64,000 bases of DNA from Bactrocera neohumeralis (GCF_024586455.1 NC_065921.1:76646720-76710719); one strand, 5' to 3'. Shown: positions 43,936 to 56,950, counted from the stretch's first letter. The notes: a model not told the origin generated them from the sequence alone. A program made the numbers and translations.

Positions 43936-46230
43936 TTCTGTGTTTTTTCGTTAAAAGAGCAGGAAACCTTAAAATGATTCACGCTTTATATGCTATAGAT
44001 CAGCAGTTCCGACAAGTTTCTTGGTGAGTGTGTAAAACTTTAGATAGATATCTCATAAATGAAAGTACTACTGCACATGGTTTTTTTCATTGAGTTATAA
44101 AATTCATAAGAAATAAAATTTTTTTCCAAAAATAGTCAAATTTCAACCGTTAATATCTTTTAAATGGTTGGGTTTACGAAAAAATCATAAGAGACCATAT
44201 TTTAGAGCATTCAATTTCCTACAAAACCTAATTAACAAGATATTTTTTCAAGTAGTTGGAAGCGAGATATAAATTTTTCTATCTGATAATAAGAAAAAAT
44301 AGAAAACCGTTAGGCGGAGGACCTTCCCGTTATAATTAAAAACTCATATTTGGAGAGGCTTTCTTAGAGGTGTATAGGAACCTATTTTTGCGAGTACCAA
44401 TTGAAAAAAAAAAAAAAAAATTTTTTTGAATCACCCTAATATACATATGTATATAGTATAGTACTTTATAGGGTCTTCGACGTTCAGTAAGTATTATTAT
44501 TTTAATATTTTCATCGATATAGTAAATTTTCGTGGCAGCCGCATTGCGCAAATATATGTAGATATATTATATATTATATTATATACTGTTATTAATTAAA
44601 TAAATAAAATTAACAGCATTTTAAGTAGGCAGTTAACTTTTGTAACGACAAGCGACGAACAGCAAATAGTTTTAGTGTCAAATATTTTTTTTTTTTACTC
44701 TTCACGCCTGAGGCGCATACACACCTTCGTAGTACTTCACGCGAGTAGACATGAGCTTCCTATGTGGGCAAATACGTAAGCGTTGGCATTAAATGTGACA
44801 GCAGCATCGTGGTATTCCCACTAATTAGTTATGCAAATATGCGCACAAATCATTTGCGCTAAATGCATTTCCTCATTTCAAATATTTATTTAAATCTGGC
44901 AAGCTTATACACCAACACATGCACACATAAGTATTTTGATTTATTTGTTTACATTCGACATAATCAACCGTTGTAAGTGCAAGTACTGCAAGTACAATGT
45001 CCAATGTGACAGAACCGACGTCCAAGTGCGCTCCGTAGCTGGCACTCTTCGTCGCATCTCGGTAAGCAATGTTGTCTCGAAATGATTTTGCGCGCAAATT
45101 TTTGCATTGACAAAAATTTTCAGGTTGCTCTTTGTATGCCGAGCGGGTGAAGATGCAAAAATGTGAATGAGTTGATAGTAAGAAAAGTTTCATTGACTTA
45201 ATTACACTAATTACACACAGATTACACGTGATTGTACTTGGCGGTCAACGAAAACGAGTGAGTTAAATGTAAATCACACAAACAGCATGCAGGTTCTCAT
45301 AAAAACCGTTATCTGTACATGAATGAGACGCTGAAAATTTCAAGATTGGAACCTTAAACTTAAGAAACTGGAGAAAAACAGCTCGCAGTGTCGCATTAGA
45401 TGAGAGTATTAGAATTGCACTTGCTGAGTAGATATAGAGGGTATGCCGTATGTCATGTTGGTAAGCAAACATTAAATTAATTTAAATAAGATAAGTGACT
45501 TTTATATTTTTTATGATTTCAATATTTGTACTGCTATTTTTCCATAAAAAATTTATTTAAAGCTTCTTTTGCTGCAGCGTCCAGTTCTTCTCGAGCTTTC
45601 TGAGCGTTAAAGCAGATATTTCGGCAGTAAGGTTTGCCTTGAGTTCGTGAATGGTCCAATGATTGTTGGCATTACAACTTACTTTTCAAAAAATTGCATC
45701 AAAAGAGGTCAGTCAAGTTAAGCAAGTCATGCCAATGACACCTTTTTGAACATAGAACGTTTAGGAAATTTTTGTTTCAGAAACCTAGTAGTTTTATAGT
45801 CTACATTAAGATATGAGAAACCAGTTATTACACTTCGCACAGCCGGTTATTCGTTTAACGATACTATAGATTATACTTGGTTATCTTATTCAATATGCAT
45901 TTTTTCTAATGATTAAAATTCATCAGCTGATTACTATTTTATCAATGCCCACAACCAAAGTTACAGCCTGGACAACAACCCGCAGAGTTCATTCCAGTTT
46001 CAACTCGATTTGAAATTAATTAAGAATTAATGTAGTAACAAAAGATTTTTATTTTCCATGGTAAATGAAATTTATGTAGAACGCTTTAATTGCGAATGTC
46101 GGTTAATTGAGCAATTAAATCCTGTACAAAGAGACTATTTGTCGCAGTGGCATATGGCGGGCCATCTTGCTGTAAGTAGTAACAGTGAGGACTTGGTGTA
46201 CTTTTTATAGTAGCCAACATCCATCGATAT
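43936..46230. other. Intergenic stretch, nothing assigned
   Basis: AT-rich. 44400-44420 is a poly-A run. Around 44740-45310 the base composition is more balanced, with no coding signature. A minus-strand phrase near 45570-45600 (ELDAAAKEALNKF) could be the tail of another transposase but is too short to call. Confidence 0.35.
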
Positions 46231-46639
46231 TGATTGTCATCGAATCTGCAAATATTGATAATAGAGGTTTTGGAGCATATGCTGGTTGAAAGTCACTTTT
46301 CGATCATGAATTGGCGTTTCGTGGAACTCGAACGTTTTTTTACCGTTTCATACGGAAAACTCGTAGAAACTCGAAGAAATTGGAACTTTGTACACAAATT
46401 TTTTCGATTTACAGATTGCTTTAAACCAACTATAACAGGTCAATTGAGAAGACACATAGATGGCGCTACTAGAAATAAATCCATACAAAATTTAGTTGGC
46501 ACTAACCCCCAAAAGGCACGTGTATAAATTTAACAGTGGTCGGATCATTAGTTTGTGAATTATACCATTTTAGAGTGAAACAACTTTTGTTCTTGTGAAA
46601 AAAACGGATAAATAGGAATTTCTTGTATTAATAAAGTAT

Positions 46640-47635
46640 TGCTTTTTGGGGGAAAAAATAGTGTTAAATACAAGTTTTGGATTGATCAACATTATTAGGA
46701 TGCTGCACCATGAAAATCAACCGTGGAAAAGTGGTTTGCTAAGCTTGGACGAGGCGAAATGAGACCTGAGGACAGTGAAGGCAGTGACAACCTAAATAGA
46801 CTGTTGCCGAAGAAAACATCATAAAAGTCCACAAGATAATTTTGGGTGACCGTAAAGTGAAGTTGTGCCAGATAGCAGACACTCTAAAGATATCAACTGA
46901 ACGTATACACCATATTATTTACGAATATTTGGGTATAAGAAAGCTCAGGGCAAAGTGGGTGCCGCGCGAGCGCACTTTTGACCAAAACAACGACGAGTTG
47001 ATGATTCGGAACAGTGTTTTGGATATGTTCAAGCGTAATAAACCCGAGTTTTTGCATCGATATGTGACAATGAATGAAATATGGCTTCATCATTTTACTC
47101 CGAAGTCCAATCGACAGTCATCCGAGTGGACTGCACACGATGAACCCGCTACAAAGCGTGAAAAAACGCAACAGTCGCCTGGTAAGGTTATGCCGTTTGC
47201 ATTTTGCGATGCGCATAGAATAATTTTTATTGACAACCTTGGAAAAGGAACGACCATCAACAGCGATTACTACATAGCGTTCTTGAACCATTTGAAGGAC
47301 GAAATCGCCGAAAAACGGCCGCATTTGAAGAAAAAGCAAGTGATGTTTCATTAAGACAATTCATCGTGTCACAGGTCAATGAAAACGATGGCAGAAATTC
47401 ATTTATTGGGCTTTGAATTGCTTTCGCATCCACCGTATTCTACAGATCTGGTCCTCAGCGACTATTTCCTGTTATCAGATCGCAAAGAAATGATGGCTAG
47501 AAAGAAATTATGGTTGAATGAAGATGTGAACGCCGAAATCGAGGTCTGTTTTGATATAAAGTACAAATTGTACAAAAAAATTTTACTGAAAAGCCGGAGA
47601 GTCGCTATAATCAGTGTATCATGTTGAATTGCTTC
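46640..47635 (+). mobile_element. Mariner (irritans-like), best preserved copy
   Basis: The frame from 46842 runs 170 codons to a single TAA (47352-47354) and continues in the same frame to 47627. Motifs: KVKLCQIADTLKIS (helix-turn-helix), AKWVPRERTFDQN, VTMNEIWLHHF (first catalytic Asp changed to Asn), SSEWTAHDEP, TINSDYYIAFLNHLKDEIAE, H-stop-DNSSCH (second Asp present, Gln codon turned to TAA), and LSDYFLL (third Asp region). The N-terminal about 60 codons before 46842 are frameshifted. Same lineage as 137-960. Confidence 0.88.
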
Positions 47636-48125
47636 TTTTTATGCACTGAACAGGGTATACTATATGAAGTTTGCCATGTGGCCCTAAAAAATATGTACTT
47701 ATATAGTTGTCTGTATATACGCGAACTAACTCCTGGGTTTTTGAGGTATAGCTTTGAAATTTTGCACACTTTCTTTCTGTTCAAGAAGCCGCTCACTTTT
47801 CAGAACCGTCGATATCGGACCACTAAAGCATACAGCTCACAAAAACTTATCAAAATTAAGTTCTTGTATGGAAAACTTTTATATTTGACATTTGATATCT
47901 GCACAAAATTCGGCTTGGATTACTACCCAAGATATATATATAGCTACATACTATACAAAGTTAACGATCGGAATCAAGTGCTTGCATGGAAGAAAATGCA
48001 TGGCTACAGTTTCCGAATATACTGCTCAGATCGAATCACTATGGTTTACATCAATGAACAATTAATATCAGAACAAATATCTTTTTATACCTTTTTATGC
48101 TATAAAAAATGCAACTGTGAAGAGT
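47636..48125 (+). repeat. Dispersed repeat copy
   Basis: Starts TGCACTGAACAGGGTATACT (decayed palindromic end) and contains GTTTGCCATGTGGCCC, TTTTTGAGGTATAGC and two 154-bp-type units with GATATCGGACCACTAAAGCA-like cores. A 168-codon frame over it (47621-48127) is a reading of the repeat, not a gene. It directly abuts the mariner's right end. Confidence 0.7.
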
Positions 48126-48890
48126 AAGATAGAAAAATTTAATTTGAAAGCAAGCCAATCAAAAGCATATATACAAAATATTATAATTTCTAAGCTTCAC
48201 ACTATTCATTACTGTTTTTCGAAACATAATGCAACTCTAAATAGCACACAAAAAAGTTAAATTGAGTGAAGCTAGTTTTATTGAAACGCAATTAAGTCGG
48301 AAATACAGATAACGAATTAAAACGGCGCTGACACTCAAGAATTAACATTTGTCTGAGCCATTTAGTATGCCAAGTTAGAATCTTCGCATAACTAAATTAA
48401 ATGCTAATTCGAAAAAACCTTTTCTGACAGCCACTAATCAGCGCTGAAGGTGAGAAAAGGAAGTGCATAAGCGCACGAGCGGGCAAAGTGCCTTCGGAAG
48501 CGACTTCCTTCTCAAATGGCCGAGACAAAGACGCAGTAATTAAGCGCTTGACACTTGCTATGCCGATGTTGTATGTATGTTGACAGCTGAGAATATAAGG
48601 TGTGTTTGTGTGTGTGTGTATGTATGTATGTATGTATATGAATGCTTATATGTAAAAATCTGTTTTGTTTTGGCACAATACCGCCATTTTGGCATATGAA
48701 AAATATACTACTTAAGTATCTTGAATATGTATATATTATATGCGTACATATAAATTATACATATACATATGTATGTATATATGTATGTATATATTGTGTA
48801 TGACTGTGTCGACATCGTACGTTTCACTTGCGCAATAACTTATTGATATTCAAAGCAGCTTCTTAGCTACAGCGCAGCTTCATAGACAAA
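48126..48890. other. Intergenic stretch with GTGT/ATGT microsatellites
   Basis: More balanced sequence at 48240-48600, then GTGTGTTTGTGTGTGTGTGT with ATGT repeats (48598-48640), and ATACATATGTATGTATATAT runs (48760-48800). No gene. Confidence 0.5.
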
Positions 48891-49332
48891 CAATTTATAT
48901 TTTTTTTATTGTCAAATTTGTATATATATGTATATACATATATGTATATATATGTTTTTATTATTTTTAAATTTGTATATATATTATATACATACATATG
49001 TACATATATATATTTTTTTATTTTTATTTTTATTTTTATTATTTGTATTTTTTTTTGTTTTCATTTCTAAGCCTTTCAGCCTTAGTTCTTTGCAGCCACA
49101 CCACCACTGTCTTCACAATTTGTTTTCGGTTTCGTAAAAATAAAATAAAATAAAAACAACAAAAATTTGCATGTGGCTTTTGTGCGTATTTTTCTCTGTG
49201 TTTTCAATTCATTTCGTTGCTTTTGATTTTTTGTGTGGAATTTCAAAATGCTTTGCAGTAAAATTAGCTTTGAAAAAATCATTGACAAGTCGCAGTAACT
49301 ATTCATTATTGCTTGTCGGCGTTGAGGAAGTC

Positions 49333-49636
49333 AACGAGTTGTTGCAGAATTTGCTTAAGCTTAAAATGTACGCTTGAATTTGGCAGACAAATTTTTGTTA
49401 TTTTGTATAACTTTTTTTTTTTTAATAAATTAAATTTTTTAAAAAAAAAATTATTTTTTTTATTTTATTTAAAAAAAAAATTTTTATTTTTTAAAAAAAA
49501 ATTTTTTTAATATTTTTTTAAATATTTTTTGTATTTTAGTTTTTTGAATTTTTTTAACGAGTTGTTGCAGAATTTGCTTTAGTTTAAAATGTATGCATAC
49601 TTGAACTTGGCAGACAAATTTTCGTTATTTTGTATA
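49333..49636. repeat. Duplicated 80-bp segment, 223 bp apart
   Basis: AACGAGTTGTTGCAGAATTT with the following GCTT..TTTAAAATGTA, ACTTGAA/TTTGGCAGACAAATT and GTTATTTTGTATAA occurs at about 49333-49412 and again at 49556-49636. The intervening DNA is nearly pure A/T. A large tandem duplication with an expanded A/T filler is the simplest reading. Confidence 0.75.
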
Positions 49637-50390
49637 AAATTTTTTTTTATTTAAAATTAAAAAAATAAAAAAAAAAATTTATTATTTTTATTTCAAAAAT
49701 TTTTTTTTATTTTTTTAATTTAAAAATTTTTTTTATTTTTTTTTTAATATTTTTTGTATTTTAGTTTTTTGAATTTTTTTAAGGTTTGTTTTAATTTATA
49801 ATTTTTTTGTGGTTTTCTTTTTCTGGGTCATTAGCAATATTTTGTGGTCAAAAATATATTTTGGAAATAAGCGTAAAACTATTTAGTAATCGAAAGCATC
49901 GGAAGCAAAGTTGCGCTTCATAAGCATGCCTCAAGAGTCTCTTCATAAATATAATATCACAAGAATTCCGGCAAATGTCGAGACTAGATATTATTTGATT
50001 AAAACTTGCTTCTCGCCATATCCGGTTTACGTTCATTTGCTAGCAGTTTAGCTATTAATTGAATTCAACCTTTGTTTATGCAATTGTTGACTCAAAGGAA
50101 CTGATATGCAAATGTTGTGTATTCACAATACAGCTTTTGGGCACTTCGTTCGTAAACTGAATATTCACAATAAACGAGTTATGTGGTGGTTAAGTTATTA
50201 TATTTACCATGGGGTATTATCATACGGTTAAGATACCGCTGGTTAAAAGAAAAACGTAATAAACGTTGGCAAAAGATGTTATTTCCAGTCTCCAGCATTT
50301 TGCTTCTCAAAGACATCGACATTGAGACAGTGTGTAAGAATTTGTATTGAGGGCTAAGATATAAATTTCTAACTAATTGAAGCTGTTATT
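49637..50390. other. Low-complexity A/T tract and flank
   Basis: A- and T-runs to about 49800, then ordinary AT-rich sequence with no recognisable gene. Confidence 0.45.
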
Positions 50391-50454
50391 CTTAAATGTT
50401 TGTGCTTTCCACTTTCAAAGTGAAGATATTGTTTTTAATTTTTTTAAAAAGTAT

Positions 50455-50720
50455 TTTCAGATCAAGAAGACTGCAGGAAATGTCAAGAGCAAGACATCGG
50501 GAAACAATGGAGCATCTTTTGTGCGCTTTTCCCGAATTTGTAAAACTACGCTGTAAGCATCTGGGGTCCCCACGGTATGATATACTGCAGAAGGCCACAG
50601 AGTCTGTTAAAATTCATGTCAAGCGTAGGCATCTTAAAAAATGACAATTTTTCTTGGACCTAGTAACTGAACTCCTTCTGGTATCGCTAAAAACAAAAAC
50701 TGTCCTAACCTAACCTAAAA
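50455..50720 (+). mobile_element. LINE C-terminus and 3' UTR with TAACC tail
   Basis: The plus frame encodes MEHLLCAFPEFVKLRCKHLG and SPRYDILQKATE before its stop at 50644, the histidine/cysteine tail of a Jockey/I-like polyprotein. A short 3' UTR and CCTAACCTAACCTA follow. Same family as 29.85-30.05 kb. Confidence 0.78.
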
Positions 50721-50879
50721 ATGTTTAATAAGACTCCTCATACAATGCTTTACCTTTCGTTACTACAGTGTCTACCAATAAAGTTGACGTGATTTTGACA
50801 AAGTTTGTCAGTAAGCACTTTGGTACAACGTTTGGAAATTGTCCAAGATTGTTAAGCAAATTCACGTTCTCTTAGAATA

Positions 50880-51390
50880 CAGTTTAGACCAGCTCTTCGC
50901 GTGGTTTAGGAAACGTAGTTTAATCGCCAAAAATTCACCGTTTGGTGCGGACTGTGGTATGGGGCATCATCGGGTATTTCTCGTTCGAAATGAGGCAGAA
51001 AATGACGTTACCATCAATAGCGAACGTTATAACACGATTGATTGACTGACTTTTTTCCCCGGAATTTGACGAAATCGACGCGGTTCATCTCTATTTCCAA
51101 CAATACTGTGAGCCGCCTCATATTTCACGTCTAATCTTGGAAACATGACTTGTAAAGTTTGGGGACTCGTTAATTTTGAGAAATGGTCCAATAAAATAAG
51201 ATCTTGCAAATTAACGCCTCTAGCTTATTTTCTCTGGGAGTATGCTGAATGAAAAGCTTACGCCAACCCACCAGCAAAACTTGAGAAGCTCAAAGACAGC
51301 AATCAGCGTACTATAGCCGATTTCAGTCAAAAGGCTGTACGTGGTCAACGTGACAACACGAAAAGGAGTTGCCTTTATGCCGCGATATTT
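50880..51390 (+). mobile_element. Mariner-like remnant, further lineage
   Basis: Segments: FLVRNEAENDVTINSERYN (50970-51030), and a FLWEYAE-stop-KAYANPPAKLEKL block (51220-51290), normally FLWGYVK..VYAxxPxT. Frame broken in between. It fits the same broad group as the 4.94-kb family but is clearly diverged. Confidence 0.65.
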
Positions 51391-51419
51391 GAATTTGGTA
51401 GCCCCGCAAACTAATACGG

Positions 51420-52140
51420 CTGTGTAAACTGACCTTGGGAAATACCAAAAGCTTCATCAGGATCGGGGAGAACCTCTCCGAGCCGTTCGCCACCAAACAA
51501 GGTTTCAGACAAAGCGAGTATATCTATCGCGCGACTCGTTCAAGCTACTCCTGGAGCAAATAATTCTAGCTGCAGATCTGTATAAAGAAGGTACAATCTT
51601 CTATAAGAGTGTTTAGCTGCTGGCGTAAGCCGATGATATTGATAACATTGGCCTCAACACCTGCTTTCCCCATACTGAATATGGAAGCGAAGCAAGTGAG
51701 TGTGGTAGTGAACGAGGTCATCAAACAAGGAGTCATCGCATCGCGACTTGGCTCCCACTTCGCTGTTGACAGTCATAATATCGAAGTCGTACATAAACTC
51801 GCTTGGCTTGGAACCAGCGTTTACACCAACAACAACGTCAGCGTCGAAATTCAATCTAGAACGCCTGATGAGATGCCGTTATGAGTTGTCGAGTTCAGCG
51901 AATTAAGAGACAGCAGAAGGCTGGCTAGTTCATGATATCCGGATGTATGAAAATACTCCAGTTCTGAGGTTATCAAATGCAGTACCCGCCGGGGGAAGCA
52001 GAGGAAGACCTCCACTCCGTTGGAAAGACCAAATGGATAAGGACCTGTATACACTTGGAAAAAGTAAGAACGACTGGCGCTCTGTTGTAAACATAGCTAT
52101 AACCGCGTAAGCGATGTCTACGACAATAAAGAAGAAGAAA
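51420..52140 (+). mobile_element. LINE remnant with GAA-type tail (RTE-like family)
   Basis: Equivalent of the minus-strand element at 11.9-12.45 kb. It starts in the text before the GDSLS box, has a degenerate YADD box region (AGVSRCY-type, frameshifted, about 51625), then NEVIKQG, a VDSHNIEV segment, LGTSVYTNNNVSVEIQ, an internal deletion at about 51880 that jumps to RIKRQQK, then GSRGRPPLRWKDQ. It ends AATAAAGAAGAAGAAA. Confidence 0.78.
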
Positions 52141-52700
52141 TCCGCTGTTGTATGGGGCTATTCAGGCTACTTGAACTCTGTGCTCGAGTAAACAACATAT
52201 AATAATGCACTTTTTATCTTCAATATATGCCATATACCGCTTAGAACTTCAAATGCTCAATTGAAAAATATATAAAGCCACATACATACATATATAAGTT
52301 ATATATATATATCTATAGATATGCATAACTTTTAGCGGAAAATCTATAAAATTAGAATGTTGTTCTCGAGCCATTAGAAACCGAAAAATATATTACCAAA
52401 CTTGAGCCAACAGCATGTTCTACTAGTCTGCAGCGATCATTACATAATCAATAAAATTATATACACACACGCGCACACTTTTGAACTTGTTCTAAACACC
52501 GTATCACTAGCGGAAAATTTCTGTTTGACTTGTTTATTAGACGAACTTGAAGTGTAAACGCAGTTAATAAAGAACTTGTGAGCGCTCACCAAATTCTGCG
52601 CTAACCGGAGTGGCTTAATGCACGGAAATGTGTTTGTATGCATGTGTGTGTGTGTGTGCATGCGAGTATGCGATGTATGTAATGAATGAACTGTAAATAA
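52141..52700. other. Intergenic stretch
   Basis: AT-rich, with ATATATATATCTATAGATAT near 52300 and a GTGTGTGTGTGTGTGC run near 52645. No gene seen. Confidence 0.45.
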
Positions 52701-53260
52701 ACCTTCAAAACTGCAGCATGAAAATGTAAGTGATTTCAGTCAACATTGACAGAAGCCAAAAAAACCAGCAACAACAAAAACAAAAAATAAACAACAAACA
52801 CACACACACACAGGCATGCATAAGTAATGCGACAACGTAAGCAAATAAAGCGCAAGAAAAAAAACTCGCCTTACAATGCCAAATTGAAAACTCAGCCAAA
52901 GAGTGTTCCACAAAAGCGGTGGAAAAGCAAAAATTACAGCAAAAATAAGTAAACAACAAACAAAACAACTTCCAAGAAGTCAGCACTAAAAAATAGCATA
53001 ACAACAACAACAAGAAAATTAATAAGTGGAAGATAAAAGCCAAGCAATGTCGCTTATTGCCGCGGTTGGCTGGAAAAACAGCCGATGCGGCGAAAAACCC
53101 AACTGAGCGCGCACGAATTTCCCAACAAAAACAAAATGCGCAATGGCTAATAATAATGTGTATGCGAGCAGAATGTTAAAGCGGCTGCAAAGCGGAAAAG
53201 CTGCAAAATAGTAGCTGCACATGGCAAAGAAAAATCTCATTTTTTAACCCAGTTAGGCGC
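52701..53260. other. Complex CAA/AAC-rich non-repeat stretch
   Basis: Rich in CAACAA and GCAAAA phrases with several CG-containing segments (53060-53115). Frames of 73-112 codons on the minus strand are composition effects (runs of L, F, C). It resembles fly UTR or enhancer-type DNA; no specific site assigned. Confidence 0.3.
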
Positions 53261-54718
53261 TTGATTAGGGAAATGTTAGCGCTTAGGCGCATATTACTTC
53301 CTTACTGGACATGTTTAATGTTAGCAAAAAGTATAAGAATAGTAAATGCTTTTATTTTAAGTTGTTTTTACGTTTGTTTGCGGTTGGAAAAATTATAAAA
53401 AAAAAAATATTTTTGTTTTTTTTTTTTCAGTTAGAAAAATTGTACAATTTTTTATGGCATTTTGATGTACCAAAAAATATGTATATACATATATGAAATA
53501 TATTTCGCATATAAATAAAAAATATATATTTTTTTTTATATTAAAAATATTTATAGCTAGCTATCTTTTATATTATATTTTCCATATTTTTTTGTTTTAT
53601 TATTTTTATATATTTTTATATACATACATATGTATATTTTTTATGCATATTCAATATTTTCTATAATTTTATTTTTCTTTTCCGTTATAAAACTTGTAAA
53701 ATATTAGTTTTATGGGGTTTTGGTGTAATAAAAAATATTTAAATATATATTTCATATAAAAAAAAATATTTTGATATATTTAAAATATTTATATCTACTT
53801 TTTATATAATATTTTTTTTTGTTTCATTATTTGTTTACTATTTTGACGTATGTAAATTATTTGTATTTACTTTTTATATATTATTTTTTATAAACTTTTT
53901 TGCTTTATTATTTTTATGTATTTATATTTTTATGCATTATATTTTTTAATATTTTATATAAGTTTTTTTCAGTTATAAAAACTATAAAATATGTTTTTTA
54001 GCGTTTTGGTTTAATAAAAAATATTTGAAATATAGATTTTTTAACTCTGAAATAAATAATTAAAAGAATAACATTTTATTTCTTTCAAACTAATAAAATT
54101 ATACCCAAAGGTATAAAAATTATGCCATTGAATAAAAATATAGAAATTTGTATACAAAACACATAGATATATAGCTATAGATATTTCTATTTAAAAATTA
54201 TACCATCAGATATTGGTTTGCTAAATATATTCTCTTATAAAAAGAAATATTTTGTCTACGAGTAATATTGTTAGCTGAGAATTTTTGATTGAAAATTGTT
54301 TTTTTTTCGATTTTAAGGCGAAATATGCTTTCCTCTTGTATATTTTTAATAATTAAACAAAATTCTATGTGTTTGGTATAAAAAAAAACCGAAAAAACAC
54401 AAATTTCGTAAAAAAAATTGTACAAGAAAAAACGAATTAAAAGACACAAATTTCGTTAAATTTTTTTTTTTGGGAAAAATAAAGATAGAAAACCCAAAAA
54501 CTCGAATATTTGATTTTTTCACATAAATTTAGAGGTTATGTAAAAAAAGTCTGTACGCAAAAGTTATAGTTATTTGCATTAGCTACAACATTGCCACATA
54601 ACTTTTTTGTATACGACTCTTAGTTTTGGCGGAAATCGCGTTAAACCGTTGTTAACTCTTATAAATCAATCTCGGCACTCCCTTTTCTCTGCCCGACCAC
54701 ATATCGCTCGTAAATTCT
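53261..54718. other. A/T low-complexity tract
   Basis: Long stretch of near-pure A/T DNA with repeated phrases such as GTTTTATTATTTTTATAT and TTTTGGTGTAATAAAAAATA (53468, 53720, 54007). These suggest a very decayed tandem repeat of about 250-290 bp. Confidence 0.45.
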
Positions 54719-55020
54719 TTTCCTTTAATTTTCGATATTTCATCTTTCTCTTACAATGAATCTCAACTACTGTAAATTTCTTTCACTTTCAAAAGCTTTA
54801 GCACTGGTTTAAATTTGGTATTGAAACACAAAAACATTTTCACGGAGTTCCGGAAGTTTTTTAAGTGGAAAAGGAGGAAACTTGGTTTAAAATATTTAAA
54901 TGTTTCCTTTAGGTTTTGATATTTTATCTTTCTTTTGAAATCGGTTTCAGCTACTATGAATTTCTTTACTTTTAGAAGCTTCTGCACTGGTCTTGATTTG
55001 GTATTGAAACACAAAAAGCT
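54719..55020. repeat. Two-copy tandem duplication, about 182 bp
   Basis: TTTTCCTTTAATTTTCGATA at 54719 is matched by GTTTCCTTTAGGTTTTGATA at 54901. The match continues through TCATCTTTCT, AACTACTGTAAATTTCTTTC / AGCTACTATGAATTTCTTTA and GGTATTGAAACACAAAAA. The minus-strand 83-codon frame simply reads both units. Confidence 0.72.
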
Positions 55021-56179
55021 TTTTCTTCATATAAAATATTTAAAATTATTATATGTTATTTGTATAATAAAAATAATATTTTGACGTAATGAGATTTTTC
55101 TATAATTTTTGTATCGTTTATGTTATATGAAAAAATCCTACATAAAATTTTTTAAATTTTTTTTTCAAAATTCCTAAAAAAAATTGTAAAGCTGTAGTTG
55201 TAAGAAAATTGAGAAACATTTTAAAAAAACTCCTTCAAAACATATTTTCAAAAAAAAAAAACGAAAAATCACAAAAATCAAAAAAATTTCAGAAAATCTC
55301 CTTCAAAACTTATTTAAAAAAAAAAATAGGAAAAACTCTAAATTGAGAAAAATTAAGAAAAAACACGAGATTGAGTAAATTTTTAAAAAATCTACTTCAA
55401 ACAGGTTTGCAGATATTTGTTAAGTTCGAAAATATTCAAAATTTTTTACTTGGCCTTTAATTTTGTTTGCTTTGATATGTATATCAAGCACAAGCAGTAA
55501 ATTTTTGGCTTTCAAAGTCTCATGAAAATTTTACTTGATTTCATTTAAAATATTTCCGAAATTTAACGCTCAAAAATACGTTTTTCCTCCAAATGCAAGC
55601 ATTTTATAGTCACGACCTGCACTAATGGGTTAATAACAAAATATGGTAGTTGAAGAAAAAATATTGGAAAAACTCACCAAGCAACGCTCGTTAACAGGCA
55701 GCGACCAGAGAGGTTTTGGATATGAAGCGAATTGTTTTTCCAAGTTTTCTTTTATTTTCCTGCTTAGTTGTTTTGCGTTTTTATTTTTGTGGAACCTTTG
55801 GCGAAAAGAGAAAAAAAAAAACAATACTAAAAATACAACAACAACACAACATGCAGTTGAATTGAGTGCGCACGAGTATTTGCAGATATTTCCGCTTTGG
55901 AGTTATTCGCTGTTTATTTTGTTTTCAATTTGTTAAGTTTCAATTAGCTGCATTATATAATTAAGTGATTGTTGTAGATGTGACAAATTTTTGGTTTATT
56001 TAGCTTTTAAAGAGCGACAATTTTTATTTGAATGGAATATAAATAGAAGAAATATTTACTTAAAATATTATGTGAAAGTTTAAAAAAAATTTAAAAAGGT
56101 TAAAAAAAATAAAAATTAAAAAAAAAGTATGAAAAAAATAAAAACAAAAATATTTAAAAAAAATTAAAAAATAAATAAA
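55021..56179. other. AT-rich stretch
   Basis: Mostly A- and T-runs. A more complex patch at 55590-55960 holds no recognisable gene. Confidence 0.4.
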
Positions 56180-56950
56180 AATTTTGACATTGTTACCATA
56201 AAATATTCGAATTTTTTAATACTTTTTTTTAAATATTTTGTTTTTAATTTTTCAGAAAAATTCGAAATTTTTAATATTTTTTACTTTTTTCAAAAATAGT
56301 TTTTGTTTCTTAAATTTTCAGCAATAAATTTACTGTGCGAAATATTTTTTTTTAGGTTTCTATTTTTAATTTTAAAATTGTTGCCCTCAATTAGTCGAAA
56401 TTTTTAATACTTATTACTTTTTTTTCCAAAAATAATTTGTTTTTCAAATTTTAAGAAGTTATTATACTTTGTAAATTTTTTTTTTAGTTTTATATTTTGA
56501 ATTCTAAAATTGTTGCTACAAAATATTCGAGTTTTTTAATACTTTTTATTTTTTTTCAAAAATAATTATTTTTTGAATTTTTTCGAAACTGATTTTTGCT
56601 GTGTAAAATTTATTTTTTAGCTTTATATTTTAAATTTAAAAATTATCACATAAAATATTCGAAATTTTTGATGCTTTTTTAATTTTTTCAAAATTAAATT
56701 TTTTTTATATTTTCAAATAATACATATTTTTAATTTTTCAAAAATTATTTTCGCTGTGTAAAATGTTTTTTAGGTTTATATTTTTAATTTTGAAATGGTT
56801 GCAATAAAATATGCGAAACTTTTAATATTTTTTAATTTTTTTCAAAATTTTTTTTTTTTATTTTTTCAAAAATAATTTTTTTTTTATTTTTTCAAAAATA
56901 GTTTTCGCTGTGTAAAATGAGTTTTTTATGTTTATATGAAAAATATTTGT
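56180..56950. repeat. Diverged tandem repeat in A/T tract
   Basis: The phrase CGCTGTGTAAAAT, or variants, at about 56334, 56463, 56599, 56752 and 56908, is followed each time by TTTTTTAGGTTTATATTTTT and, in complete units, by TGTTGC..AAAATATTCGA and ATTTTTAATACTTTTT. Spacing is about 130-156 bp, five to six units. Confidence 0.68.

Noticed and set aside
46234..46527. 97-codon plus-strand frame before the mariner
   Set aside because: No recognisable motif and no relatives in the window; length is within chance expectation.
47621..48127. 168-codon plus-strand open frame
   Set aside because: Coincides with a dispersed non-coding repeat whose other copies have stops throughout.
52705..53043. 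112-codon minus-strand frame with many hydrophobic residues
   Set aside because: Product of CAA/AAC-rich DNA read in reverse; no start context or splice sites of note.
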